From contig CM062818.1 of the NCBI GenBank assembly GCA_031772625.1, positions 1,676,064,667 through 1,676,128,666 of the forward strand: DNA of 64,000 nt, read 5' to 3'. Positions 36,321-47,632 of this stretch are shown here, piece after piece. How positions within the stretch are numbered: the stretch's first letter is position 1; each line of letters starts with the position of its first letter. Origin of the DNA: Pinus tabuliformis. Its lineage: Eukaryota > Streptophyta > Pinopsida > Pinales > Pinaceae. A program made the translations under genes and the position numbers. A model generated the notes under the pieces. That model was not told where the DNA came from. It saw nothing but the letters and a program-made list of their open reading frames with translations, and did no database searches.

Positions 36321-37400
36321 GGATGTGGCCTCAAATATCCACAATCCATCATTTTAACCTAACTGTGGAGTAGCTTCGGCCTCTGACTCGACTGCCAATC
36401 ACCATGCTCTCGGTTTCTACGGCCTGCACCATGATTATGCCTTCTCCAAATACTAGTAGTCACCCATGCTCTTGCACCTTAGTACACTTTGATTTTTGTC
36501 AGCCCATGCTCTATGGGTGATTTTCCGGGCAATGTTCAGGCACCTTTGGCTAGTTATCATCTCGATCTGATACCCTAGTTTCCTCTTGTGCCTGTATTTG
36601 TTGTGATATGCCCTCAAAGCATCAAGAAGTGTGAACAAAGTGTTGTGGGCGAGTAACCCTTGGGTTGACCCCTAGGTCGTTAGGTATGTTGAGCACTAGA
36701 TTCTTTATGCCAAATGTCGCTGCTTTGTGACTGAGTAAACCCCCAGCTTCCACGGATCTTTCTGAGGGACTAGATGATTGATGTGCATGCTATTCATATT
36801 CCCAAGATTGTAGCTCAGAAGGAGACAATATTTTGAGTACCAGTTGAGGTTTTTCGTCGTGTAAATTGTATATGAAAGTTGAAGTCACTGCAAGGGTCAG
36901 TTATAAAAACCCTAGGTCATTGAGGGTTGCCACTTTAAACTCCAAATCATATATAAATGCCCCAACCTAGACATCCGGTTCATAGGGGTTCTTCAGTGCT
37001 TGCCTAGATTTATGCTGAGGTGGATCAACTATCCAAATTAGTGTTGTATCGATCAAGTCTGATGAGTAGTCAACTAGCTCTTTCTCCATGCAAATTATGG
37101 TTGTTGTTTTTCATGAACATGCTAAAAAGAGATGTTTCCTTTTGTCGACAAAACCTTGGCCAAGTGAATATTCTAGATAATTCTCTCGCTGTTCGGTTAT
37201 GCTTTCACAACTTCATGCCCTACTGCACTTGTTCCAATATTGTTAGCCCCATCCAAGTCTGTCGGGGGTCGGAAGGTCATCTGTCGTAGAACATTGCGTC
37301 ACCATTTTTTTCTGGTTTCCCTTGTCATCCCTAGGTTTCCCCCGAGTATCTAGGGTTTTTCCATGGCACCATCTCCCACCATTGCTGTATCAACAAGCTT

Positions 37401-37762
37401 TCCCATTATTGCATGGAAAATGTTTATATTACATTATGTTAATATTTTTATTTAATTTAATGTTATATTTACTTTTATATAGTTTGACTTTGTTAATATG
37501 TTCAATAAGACATTGTGTTACAACATCTTTATGGGCTAGAAAATGCCTCTCCACTCAATTATTCATAAATTTTATTTTTTTAATTTTACTTTATATTTTT
37601 TTTCTATAAAATAAGGATTTTACATATCTCTCAGATACAATATAAAACAATTGAGAAAAAAATATATAGTCAAAATTACCATGAGGGAAATAGGATAATT
37701 TCGTATCATAAAATCTTAATTATTAGTATTAAATATAAGAAAATAATTTAAAAGGAAAAAAG
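37401..37762. other. AT-rich spacer before Gy-E
   Basis: AT-rich sequence between the approximate LINE 5' end and the left LTR of Gy-E. A short stretch near 37520-37570 (TTACAACATCTTTA, CAATTATTCATAA) resembles 52150-52215. No gene is seen. Confidence 0.45.
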
Positions 37763-38555
37763 TGTAACGACCCATCTAAACTGATCCACTATGTAAAATT
37801 TTAAATTTTATGATAAAACAAATATGATGAATTTTTAATAATAAATATGTTAAGTTTTATAAATATAATTAAATTTTATAAACATATATAAATTAAATTT
37901 TATAAAATATAAAATTTAAACTTTATAAACATATATAAATTAAGTTTTATAAATTAAACTTTATAAACTTATATAAATTAAAACTTTAAAACTAAACTAT
38001 CTGCTAAAAACCAAAAATCATAAAGGACCCTTTTAAAAGGGGGCGCTTAAGATAAATGGAACATTTATAGCAGAGCGCTATGTCAGCATGGAAATATATG
38101 AGAGTCGTAAGTGCATGGAGGCGTGTCAGGAGGAGGAAAGGCGGTGGCTGCAGGTAGGAGGGCGGCCACTGCCAGGCTCGTAGATAAAACGGGAGGTCTG
38201 AACCGAGAGAAGGGGAAAAAAAACAAGAGAGGAGCAGAAGAACGAGAAGCATAAATTCACTAGGAGAAAACCAGGAGAAGATAATTACCCATTGGAAGAG
38301 CTTTAAGCCGTTTGAGGTTCTGGGCACGGAGGGACAGAGAGCTTCTGTTGAGAAGCTTTCTGGATTGAGCAGCTAGGTTTGCTCAGTCTGGTTGGGTGGT
38401 ATTGGTCTCCCGAAGATTGGATCAAATAGCCACGACATCACCAACAGAATCACCAGTTCAGTACCAGAATCAACAGCAGTTAAGGTAAGTACAAATTTAA
38501 ATTCTTCAGGCTTTCTGTATTACAAATTCTAGTTACTGTGTTTCGGGTTATTACA
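37763..38555 (+). repeat. 5' LTR of Gy-E (793 bp)
   Basis: Homologous to 46800-47632. An AT-rich section (37850-37990) is built from short TATAAA-type repeats. A strong splice-donor-like AAG/GTAAGT lies at 38482-38490 near its end. Confidence 0.92.
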
Positions 38556-38557
38556 GA

Positions 38558-38568
38558 TGGTATCAGAG
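38558..38568 (+). promoter_or_regulatory. Primer-binding site of Gy-E
   Basis: Reads TGGTATCAGAG, matching the iMet-tRNA site over 11 bases, two bases after the LTR. Confidence 0.92.
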
Positions 38569-40265
38569 GGTGTTGTTCAAACCCTTTTCGACCTTACAGG
38601 CCACGATTTGTTGTTCTTAGTATAGGAAGAATGAAATTGATTGTTGGTAGCGGTTTCTTTCTCTGATCCTAAGCACAAAAAATGTAGAAGTTAACGACAT
38701 TTACAGCCGATTCTTTCCTTTAACCAAAACCCTAAAATTAAGGAAGCGTAAGCTCGAATATGTCAACTTACCTCTGCATTTTGTTCCTAGATCGTCTTAG
38801 ATTAAATTCTTTGGTTTCCTATGATTTCTTTGGTTTCCTATGATTTACCAAAGCACGTAGAACAATATTTGAAGGTGATAGGTAGCTATTGCTCTTAAGT
38901 TCGTTTGCAATTGAATTGAGGTCCATTAAAGTATTTTGTCTTTGTTTCTCTTCAGCTTTGCGTGCTGCTTTTTGTTTTAAGAATAATCCAGTAATTTCTT
39001 TGGTTTTCTGTCATTTATAATATCTGGCAGAGTATTTTAAGGAAGTTAAGAGCCATTGTTTTTATTCAATTAAAGTTATTTGGCAGATGAATTGAGGGAA
39101 ATTCAAGCATTTTTGTTTTTAGATCATATCCAGCGTCGTGCTACATTCCGTTTAATAGTAATTCAGACTGTCTTTCGATGAATTCATAGGTTTCCTATCT
39201 GAGTTCGAGCCATTTCCTTAACTCTAATATGCAAAACGGTTTTGAGCTGAATTCTGAGTATCTGCCTATGAAGTTGTAGTTTTATACTCTGATTCGAGCA
39301 ACTTATCTAGTTCTAATGTGCAAGACGATTTCGAGCTAATGAATCTCAGGATATTTAATTAGGGGCGTTCTGCATTTTGTTTAAGAGCAATTTTATGTCC
39401 AGCTGAAGCCGCGTTATTTGAAAGAGTAATTTGGATATTTTTTTTGATTGAATTTGTATTTATTTTGGGCCCAAGGAATTTAAGTAAGTTTTGCTAGCCA
39501 TCGCTTTAATTTAATATTGATAATATCCATATTGTACTCAGAACTATAGTGAATCAAGGCAAAACCAGCTATTTTGTATTTTGTTTATGTTCAACTTCCT
39601 TCAATCATAAGTAATAAGGAAATTGAAATTTTCTCTTAATTTTTAGGTTTCTGTGTTTTTTCATGTGACACTCAATAAAGAAATGGCTAGACATCTCTCT
39701 AACATAGATTATAGGTCACTTCAAATCTCCTTCAATCGAAGTATTTTCGGTTTGCTCTATTGTGCTAACCTGCACATGATTATTGTGCTGAGTGCTACAC
39801 GTGTAACGTCCATGTGTACTGCTGATGCTAGCTAAATTTTAGTCAAATATAATTTCAAAATAAAATAATAATAATAATAAAAAAAAACGAGCTTGGGTCC
39901 ATCTTATTCCTTAATATAGCAAGTGCTGAGGAGGATTTGATCCTCTTAGTGCTTGATAGATCCAAAGCTAAGATGGGTCTAGGATGTTGTTAAGTTTCCT
40001 CCTGCATTTCACCAACTGTAAGTTGGATTACTGTTTACTGAAACCTTAAGTTTTCATGTCTTTTCAAAATACATGGCAATGTGTTTTCATGGAAATTAAA
40101 TAAATTGCCAACAATACTTGGTTTAGGTGAAATTATATTAGCATTTGAATTAGATTGATTTATCTATTGCTTGTTTTATTTTAATCTTCTGATATTCGAC
40201 AGTTATTTCGATTCTGATCTCATAAACATTTCAAAAAAATCAATACCCTTTTACTGTAACTACAG
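38569..40265. other. Gy-E leader, first part, no gene
   Basis: T-rich, intron-like sequence without a supported coding region. It includes a 19-bp tandem repeat (TTCTTTGGTTTCCTATGAT) at about 38807-38844 and a small ATAATA run at 39864-39880. Confidence 0.5.
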
Positions 40266-40735
40266 GCCTCAACGCTGCACTGACAGTAGTGATACTGATA
40301 TCACAAGCTATCTGGAGCAACTTGGAAGTCTGGATGCTCCATTAGCTCCACCTGCTTCAATCCCTTACCTGGGTGGTTCTGTATACAAAAAGGTTGAAAT
40401 CATAAATTCAACGTGAGAACCATTGGTTGAATGCCTGGCCCATATTGGGCAGCTACAGTTATTGCGATACTTGCTTGCATCACAGTTAAGATCAGCATCT
40501 AAGGTAGAAGCAAGCACCATTTCCTTTTCAGTCGAGGGGATCAATAATGCAGCAGTCCGTGAAATTAAGAGTTTTAACCAGAAAGGAACCTCAGGAGTAG
40601 CACTGGAAGAGAAGCAAAACAAAGTTAGAAGATTTCTTAGAGAACTGAGCAAACAAGTGCAGTTATGTGGTTTTTTTTTTCACCCCTGCAAACTATATAT
40701 ATTACTGCTGCTGAACCACCAGATTACATTGCTCT
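40266..40735 (+). pseudogene. Strumpellin-like (WASH complex subunit) gene fragment in the Gy-E leader
   Basis: After an acceptor-like TGTAACTACAG the frame reads through SYLEQLGSLDAPLAPPASIP, a TGA at 40414-40416, then PLVECLAHIGQLQLLRYLLA and KVRRFLRELSKQVQLCG. After a poly-T frameshift near 40675 it continues as SPLQTIYITAAEPP in another frame. Order and spacing fit the C-terminal part of strumpellin/WASHC5 (an x-IGQxQ-LR-x-x-A block, then an x-PL-x-x-IYIT block), the WASH complex subunit acting in endosomal actin assembly. The TGA is one C-to-T step from CGA. The fragment is broken and partial. It lies in the same orientation as the element, inside the putative leader intron. Identity is from remembered family features and needs a search. 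Confidence 0.68.
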
Positions 40736-41344
40736 AGAAGGAATTAATAAAGTGGAATATATATGATATTAAGAAAATTACAAAAGTACCCATACACTAT
40801 TAGTCACGTAGATAGTAGACCTCTTAATTAATGAAGATAAAAGAATCTACTCAATCATTCGCATCAGGTAAATTTACCATGGCTAGAAATAATAAATTAA
40901 AACGTGATTCTTTGTTGGACTCTCATGTTTTTCTTTTCATCATTGTCAACATACTCAGGGTTATCTAATAAAATAATCATATATGACCTTCTTTTGTGAT
41001 AGTCAGATTGAGATATGACAGGTATGTTACCGATGTACATTGTAAACAAAACATCTAACATTTTCATTTTGTGGATGTTGTTAGGTAAATAAACTTTAGG
41101 TGCCTTACCTTAGGGGCTAGTACCCATACACTTTTGCATTATTCATATTAGGATAGAATACCCTGCATTAGGACAAGGAGGTCGCGAGACCACCCTCCTT
41201 AACCTCGGTACCAGTAAGATCCGCCTAGCGGGTAAAAATAGCAAAACTATACCCGTTATGAATGTGATGTTGCAAAAGGAAATTGTGTGTTAAAAATTCG
41301 GTTATCCACCTCAAAATTTTTACAGAATTTTATTATGTGTTCAG
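40736..41344. other. Gy-E leader, last part, no gene
   Basis: Between the strumpellin-like fragment and gag. AT-rich, with no supported coding sequence. The short GC-richer block at 41160-41230 is not recognised. Confidence 0.45.
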
Positions 41345-41355
41345 GAACCATCACA

Positions 41356-44300
41356 ATGGTGAGGACGTATGAGCGACGACGACGTGATCAGGCAGCATCA
41401 CCACCATTAATGCCGCCACCGTCGCCATCATCATCCCCATCACCAGCGTCACCGCCAAGACCATCATCAACATCAATCACCCCAGCGCCAGAGTTGACTG
41501 TGATAATGAATTCTTTGGAGGCCTTATTGGAAACATTAAAAGAATCAACTAAGGCCAAAAGCAAAGGGGAATTTCTACATGTAGCCACAAGTTCAGCGGA
41601 ACCAAATAATTTTGAGCCCAGGAGATCGAGAGAAGACATTTCTAGGGAGCTTTAGAAAATTAGACTCCCAGAATTCTAAGGAGGTCGAGCAGGTGAACGC
41701 GCTGAAGCATGGTTGGAAGGGATGAACCGATGCTTTAGGTTAAGAGAATATTCGCCTTCATCAAAAACAAAAATTGTCGTGTTTCAACTAAAGGAAAGTG
41801 CCTTAATTTGGTGGGGAAATCTGGAAAAGTAGTTGCACCTTACATTGGATAATGTTCGTTGGGAACTATTTTAGGAAAGGTTCCGCGCAAAGTATTTGCC
41901 TCCATACTTTCAACAACAGCAAGCCAGAGCCTTCCATACATTAATTCAGGGAAATAAAATGGTGGAAGAATATGAGATAATGTTTATGGAACTTGTAAGA
42001 TACATTCACTACTTAGATTATGATGAAAGTCAAGCTGAACGCTTCATATTTGGGTTAAATCCTCGCATCAGAGCCTTGCTAAGCATGTGGAAACCCTCAT
42101 CATTAGCTGAGGTAGTCGAATGTGATCGTTACGCAGAAGAGCACCTTGGAATCAAAAAAGATATGGGGCGAACAGGGCCTTTACAATCAGGATTTCCAGG
42201 GAAGGCTCCCTGGAACTTCTTCAGAGGAGGTAGCTCGAGGCCACCTTACGGTAACAGGTTTACCCCAAATGTGGGGACAAGAGTTCCCATGGCAGTAAAC
42301 ACTATAGCCGCGGAATCGTCCAACACCAAACCATGGGCATCGCGAGGGACTGCCGGTAGAGGAAGGAGTGCGAGAGGAATCAACATGGGAGGACGCGGCT
42401 CGTTCTCTAGGAATTCACACCTTGATTCAAGAGGATCAATGCAGCTCAATTGTTGGGGATGTGGGGGACCGCATTTCCAGCGTGATTTCCCAGAAGCTTC
42501 ATCGAATATATTGCATAGGACTGGGAAGGAGCCGATATCACCCAATCGAGGGAATCATAGAATTCATGCAGTAGTGAACCACGACCAAGCAGCCCATCAA
42601 TCCACTGTAGTGGAATCTTCGGGTATTATCAATGGCATAAAACTCAAAATATTATTTGATATTGGTGCCACAGATAGTTTAATTTTTTCATATGCATTAA
42701 ACAAATGCGGGTTGGCAGCTCGTAGACAAAATGATTTCCACCAAGTGGAAATGGCCTTAGGAGAACTCCAAACCGTGGGGTTGAGTGTGGATCAATGCCA
42801 AATTGACCTAGGGGTCTGTTCGACTAAACTGAAAGTCTATGTCACAGCCTTAGGAATGTATGATCTTATCATAGGTATGGATTGGCTGGAAGCTAACCAA
42901 GCTTGGGTGGACTGTTATGGAAAAAGGATTCTGGGCACAAATGATGAGGGAGAAGTAATCCAAATTCAAGGAATCAAGAGGGAAGTTTCTTTACGCTACA
43001 TTTCGGCAATGCAGGTGAAGCGTTGTTTAAGAAAGGGTTGTCAGGCTTATGCAATTCATGAAGTAAGCCAAGAAAAAGGGCCATTCTTAGAACAATATCC
43101 GGTGTTAGCCGAGTTCCGAGATGTATTTCCAAAGGAAATACCTGGATTACCCCCGGTAAGAGAATTGGATCTCACTATTGAAATAAAGCCAAGTACCCAA
43201 CCGATCTCTAAAACTCCTTATAGAATGACAGCTCCAGAACTTCAGGAATTGCAAATCCAGTTGAAGGAACTACTCGATATAGGGCATATTTGGCCCAGTA
43301 CCTCACCTTGGGGCGCTCGTGTAATTTTTGTGAAGAAGAAAGATGGGTCCTTAAGATTATGCATAGATTATCGAGACTTGAATCGAGCTACAGTAAAGAA
43401 TCAATACCCTATGGCGCGAATCGATGATCTTTTCGATCAAATGAAAGGAGCTGCTGTCTTTTCAAAAATTGATCTTCGATCAGGGTATCACCATCTAAGG
43501 ATTTCTAAAAATGATATCTCTAAGACTGCATTCCAGACACGTTTTGGACATTATGAATTTACTGTGGTACCATTTGGGTTAACAAATGCGCCAGCCGTGT
43601 TCATGAATCTTATGAACAGTGTTTTCCGTCAATATCTTGATAAATTTGTGCAAGTCTTTTTAGATGATATTCTCATCTATTCCAAGAATGAAGAAGAGCA
43701 TGAAGATCATTTGCGGATAGTATTGTCCTGCCTTAGTGAACGTCAGTTATATGGAAAACTATCCAAGTGTTCTTTTTTTCAGGAAAAGATTCATTATTTG
43801 GGTCACATCATATCACGTGAAGGGATTTCAGTAGATCCTGAGAAGGTGAAAGCGATCATGGAATGGCCAATACCGAAAAATTCACATGAGATACGAAGCT
43901 TTATGGGTTTAGCCGGTTATTACCGGATATTTGTGGAGGGATTCTCCAAAATCGCAAAGCCTATCACAAACCTTCAGCATAAAGGTGTTAAGTATGAGTG
44001 GACCGAGGAATGTAATAAAGCATTCTCTGAACTCAAAAGACTACTCACTAGTGCACAATTCCTAAGAGTCCCTGATATGGGCAAAGACTTTACGGTATGT
44101 ACTGATGCATCCAAGCAAGGGCTGGGTGCAGTATTGATGCAGGATAAGGGAGTGATATCTTATGCTTCCAGAAAGCTAAAACCTCATGAAGAAATCTATG
44201 CTACTCATGATTTAGAATTGGCCGCTGTAATGCTAGCTTTAAAGATTCGGAGACACTATCTAGTGGGACGAAATTTTATGCTTAAAAGCGACCATCAAAG

Positions 44301-45918
44301 TCTACAATATTTGTTCACCCAAAGAGACTTAAATGTCAGGCAAAGGCGATGGAGTGAATTCCTAAGTGAATATGACTTCGGAATATCATACATTAAGGGA
44401 AAAGAAAATGTAGTAGCCGATGCCTTAAGCAAGAGACCTTGGATATTTTCTCTCATACCCATTAAAGTGGACTTAAGACAATGAGTACTGGATCACCTTA
44501 TAAAAGACAGCTGGTATTTAAAGGTGAGAGCAAGTCTTGAGGGTATTAAGGCAAAAGAATCTAAATTTGAGGGTTATGAATTAGAAAACGATGGGATCTT
44601 ACGATTCCATGGAAGGATGTACATTCCTGATGATAAAGATCTTCGAGATACCATCCTTGGGGAAGCCCACAAAGTAGTATATTGTGCTCATCCGGGAGTA
44701 GGGAAAATGTATGCGGATACCAAGAAACTCTTCTTTTGGGCAGGCATGAAACGTGATATCACTCTATTTGCTGCAAAATGTTTGGAATGTCAGCAAGTAA
44801 AGGCAGATCATTGTCACCCAGCGGGCCTCTTACAACCCCACGACATTCCTATGTCTAAATGGGAGACCATTTCTATGGATTTTATCACTGGACTACCTCT
44901 TACTTCTCAAAGACACAATGCCATTCTAGTAGTGGTGGATAAATTAACAAAAAGCGCCCATTTCATTCTGGTAAGAGATACTTACGATGTTGTTGACGTA
45001 GCTCGAGTATTCATAAATGAAATTATCAGATTTCATGGAGTACCTAAGAAGATTATATCCGACAGAGATTCTTGATTCACTTCCAGATTCTGGACTTGCA
45101 TGCAAACAACCTTAGGTACTCAGCTAAATTTAAGCACTGCTTACCATCCTGAGACTCATGGGCAAACTGAAAGAGTAAATCAAGTACTTGAAGACATGTT
45201 GTGAATGTATGTGATGGATCAGCAATCACACTGGGAAAGGTATTTACCCTTAGTCGAATTCGCATACAACAACAGTTACCACAGTTCGATTAGGATGCCT
45301 CCGTTTGAAGCTTTATATGGCAGACCTTGCAAAACACTGTTAAGTTGGGACAAGTTAGAAGATCGAGTGATAATAGGACCATAATTAATCCATGAAATGG
45401 AAGCTCAGGTCAGACAAATTAGACAGCGATTAAAGGAAGCACACGATAAACAAAAGAGTTATGCTGATACTCACCGAACTAATAGGAGGTATGAAGTAGG
45501 GGATCAGGTCTTCATCCATATCAAACCAAATAAAAGTACTATTCGATTCAGAAAAGGGAAAAAGTTGTCACCCCGATTTATAGGACCGTTTAAAGTCGTG
45601 GAAAGAGTTGGACCTATTGCCTATCGTCTTGCCCTGCCACCTCACTTGCATAGAATTCATAATGTATTTCATGTTTCTGTATTAAGACATTATATAGATG
45701 ATCTTTTTGATAACCTCCAGTGGAAAGAATTGTAGGTATTGGACGAGGGAGTCATAACGGTCGAACCGTTACGTATACTGGAGCGTAGAGTTCGACAGCT
45801 GAGGAACCGCCTGGTGGACCAAGTTAAGGTCCAATGGGACAAGTATAGTCCTGGATCAGCAACTTGGGACAATACAGAGGACATATGTCAGAGATACCCT
45901 AATTTATGTCCATTTTGA
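41356..45918 (+). pseudogene. Gy-E gag-pol, one frame with nine internal stops
   Basis: A single frame of 1521 codons contains gag (Pro/Ser-rich residues 15-40, then the gag domain), a zinc knuckle [13 protein letters not shown] (last Cys changed), and a protease with [13 protein letters not shown] (DSG changed to DIG). RT has [11 protein letters not shown] and [11 protein letters not shown], and RNase H runs from [13 protein letters not shown] to [13 protein letters not shown]. Integrase has CLECQQVK, MDFITGLP, SDRDS and GQTERVNQ. The GPF segment RFIGPFKVVERVG and a chromodomain-like end (EPLRILERRVRQLRNRLV) follow. Stops are TAG at 41653, 41830, 41872 and 45733; TAA at 41677 and 45382; TGA at 44482, 45073 and 45202. 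No frameshift is present. The protein complement is complete apart from these point changes. Confidence 0.94.
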
Positions 45919-46799
45919 AGAACTTTACACTATGTTTAGTATATATTTACTTCACTACAATCAGAGACTCAGAAACATTTTGAATGATTATGGATAAACA
46001 TGGAAATTTGTGACATAATATATGTTTAATTCCTGCTGGTACATGGATACCAAAACAATATATGTGGTTCATTTTTATAGTTTCCGAAGTAAAGTTAAGA
46101 CAGTTGAATAATTTTTCTTCTCATAGAAATTAAGATATTATAGATCTGATTTACTTATTTATGTCAATATGATCAAAGGGATAGCAATCAGGAAGTGAAT
46201 GCATTCTAGATGAACGTCAGAAGACATGCATGGGATATGGAAAAATATGTTGTACTATAGTATCATAGATGAATTCATAAAGGAATAATATGTGAGTTAT
46301 TTTGAATATGTTGATGCACATTTTATAGATGCATGGATAAGTGTATGATTGCAGGGAATAAGAAGTTACCGGGATGACCACGTGATGACAGAACCTCAGA
46401 ACAATTAAAGCTCCAAGTGATTCTATGATAGGGAATTAACCCTAAATTCTACTAGGAGGGGTGGAGGTGTTGCCCACTGTTTATCCTTCGAACCCTGGAG
46501 TCATGGGAGGACTGTGCAGATCACGCTCCCCTAGACGTGTGATGATGACTGCAGGATGCCTATTGGGAATCAAGTCGGTATAGGCGACGCTGTCACCTTA
46601 GAGTTTACGAATGGGCAGGTCAGTAAAACTGACGCCATGGCATACTCCGGTAGAGGACGGATACGATGGGAGTAGAAGAGATTAGGGAGGATAGAATGAT
46701 TTTGAATAGCTTGGGGACCTCGATAGAAAAGGTCATGTCCATTAAAACCCTGAACCTAAAACTCTAACTTTGGGACAAAGTTTTCAGAAGGGGGGTGTA
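45919..46799. other. Gy-E 3' untranslated region and polypurine tract
   Basis: About 880 bp with no open frame of note between the chromodomain-like end and the right LTR. The last bases, TTTTCAGAAGGGGGGTGTA, are the polypurine tract that primes plus-strand DNA synthesis. Confidence 0.75.
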
Positions 46800-47632
46800 T
46801 GTAACGACCCATCTAAACTGATCCGCTATGTAAAATTTTAAACTTTACGATAAAACAAATATGATGAATTTTTAACAATAAATATGTTAAGTTTTATAAA
46901 TATAATTAAATTTTATAAACATATATAAATTATATTTTATAAAATATAAAATTTAAACTTTATAAACATATATAAATTATATTTTATAAAATATAAAATT
47001 TAAACTTTATAAACATAGATAAATTAAATTTTATAAATTAAACTTTATAAACTTATATAAATTAAAACTTTAAAACTAAAATATCTGCTAAAAACCAAAA
47101 ATCATAAAGGACCCTTTTAAAAGGGGGCGCTTAAGATCAACGGAACATTTATAGGAGAGCGCTATGTCAGCACGGAAATATCTGAGAGCCGTAAGTGCAT
47201 GGAGGCATGTCGGGAGGAGGAAAGGTGGTGGCTGCAGGTAGGAGGGTGGCCACCGCCAGGCCCGCAGATAAAACGGGAGGCCTGAACCGAGAGAAGGGGA
47301 AAAAAAACAAGAGAGGAGCAGAAGGAACCAGAAGCAGAAATTCACGAGGAGGAGAAGATAATTACCCATTGGAAGAGCTTTAACCCGTCTGAGGTTCTGG
47401 GCATGGAGGGACAGAGAGCTTCTGTTGAGAAGCTTTCTGGATTGAGCAGCTAGGTTTGCTCAGCCTGGTTGGGTGGTATTGGTCTCACGAAGATTGGATC
47501 AAATAGCCACTACATCACCAGCAGAATCACTAGTTCAGTAGCAGAATCAGCAACAGTTAAGGTAAGTACAAATTTAAATTCTTCAAGCTTTCTGTATTTG
47601 AGATTCTATTTACTGTGTTTCCGCTTATTACA
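46800..47632 (+). repeat. 3' LTR of Gy-E (833 bp)
   Basis: Same ends as 37763-38555. It is 40 bp longer, mainly because one AT-rich unit of about 46 bp (ATATAAATTATATTTTATAA region, 46920-47010) occurs twice here and once in the left LTR. Confidence 0.92.

Larger units (their letters stand above)
30670..37400 (-). mobile_element. Long L1-like LINE, minus strand, decayed
   Basis: From right to left on the minus strand come a probable ORF1 (about 37300-35740), an APE-type endonuclease (35201-34730), a linker, RT (about 33300-32100) and RNase H (31321-30776). The order is that of a plant L1-like LINE and the length is near full. The boundaries are approximate because I could not find a target duplication; the left edge abuts the tandem array. 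Many frame changes and stops are present. Confidence 0.8.
38485..41344 (+). other. Possible leader intron of Gy-E
   Basis: A consensus donor AAG/GTAAGT (GT at 38485) near the LTR end pairs with an acceptor-like TTATGTGTTCAG ending at 41344, eleven bases before the gag ATG at 41356. Removing 2.86 kb would place the ATG close to the cap and also delete the primer site from the spliced RNA. The donor is conserved in the right LTR (GTAAGT at 47562). This is inferred from sequence signals only. Confidence 0.4.
37763..47632 (+). mobile_element. Gy-E: Tekay/Del-like Ty3/gypsy chromovirus
   Basis: LTRs 37763-38555 and 46800-47632 begin TGTAACGACCC and end TTATTACA. The primer site is 38558-38568 and the purine-rich tract runs up to 46799 (AGAAGGGGGGTGTA). 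The leader before gag is exceptionally long (2.8 kb). Gag-pol is a single frame from 41356 to 45918. AAAAG (37758-37762) and AAAAC (47633-47637) are a plausible target duplication with one mismatch. The LTR start, tract and chromodomain-like end resemble the Tekay/Del clade; the clade is an inference. Confidence 0.92.

Noticed and set aside
38004..38327. 107-codon minus-strand ORF in the left LTR of Gy-E, with a 93-codon relative in the right LTR (47088-47369)
   Set aside because: They are antisense to the same LTR sequence and hydrophobic by composition. Conservation is explained by the two LTRs being copies, so this gives no evidence of a gene.
41388..41639. Asp/Gly-rich minus-strand ORF
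   Set aside because: It is the antisense shadow of the Pro/Ser-rich start of Gy-E gag.
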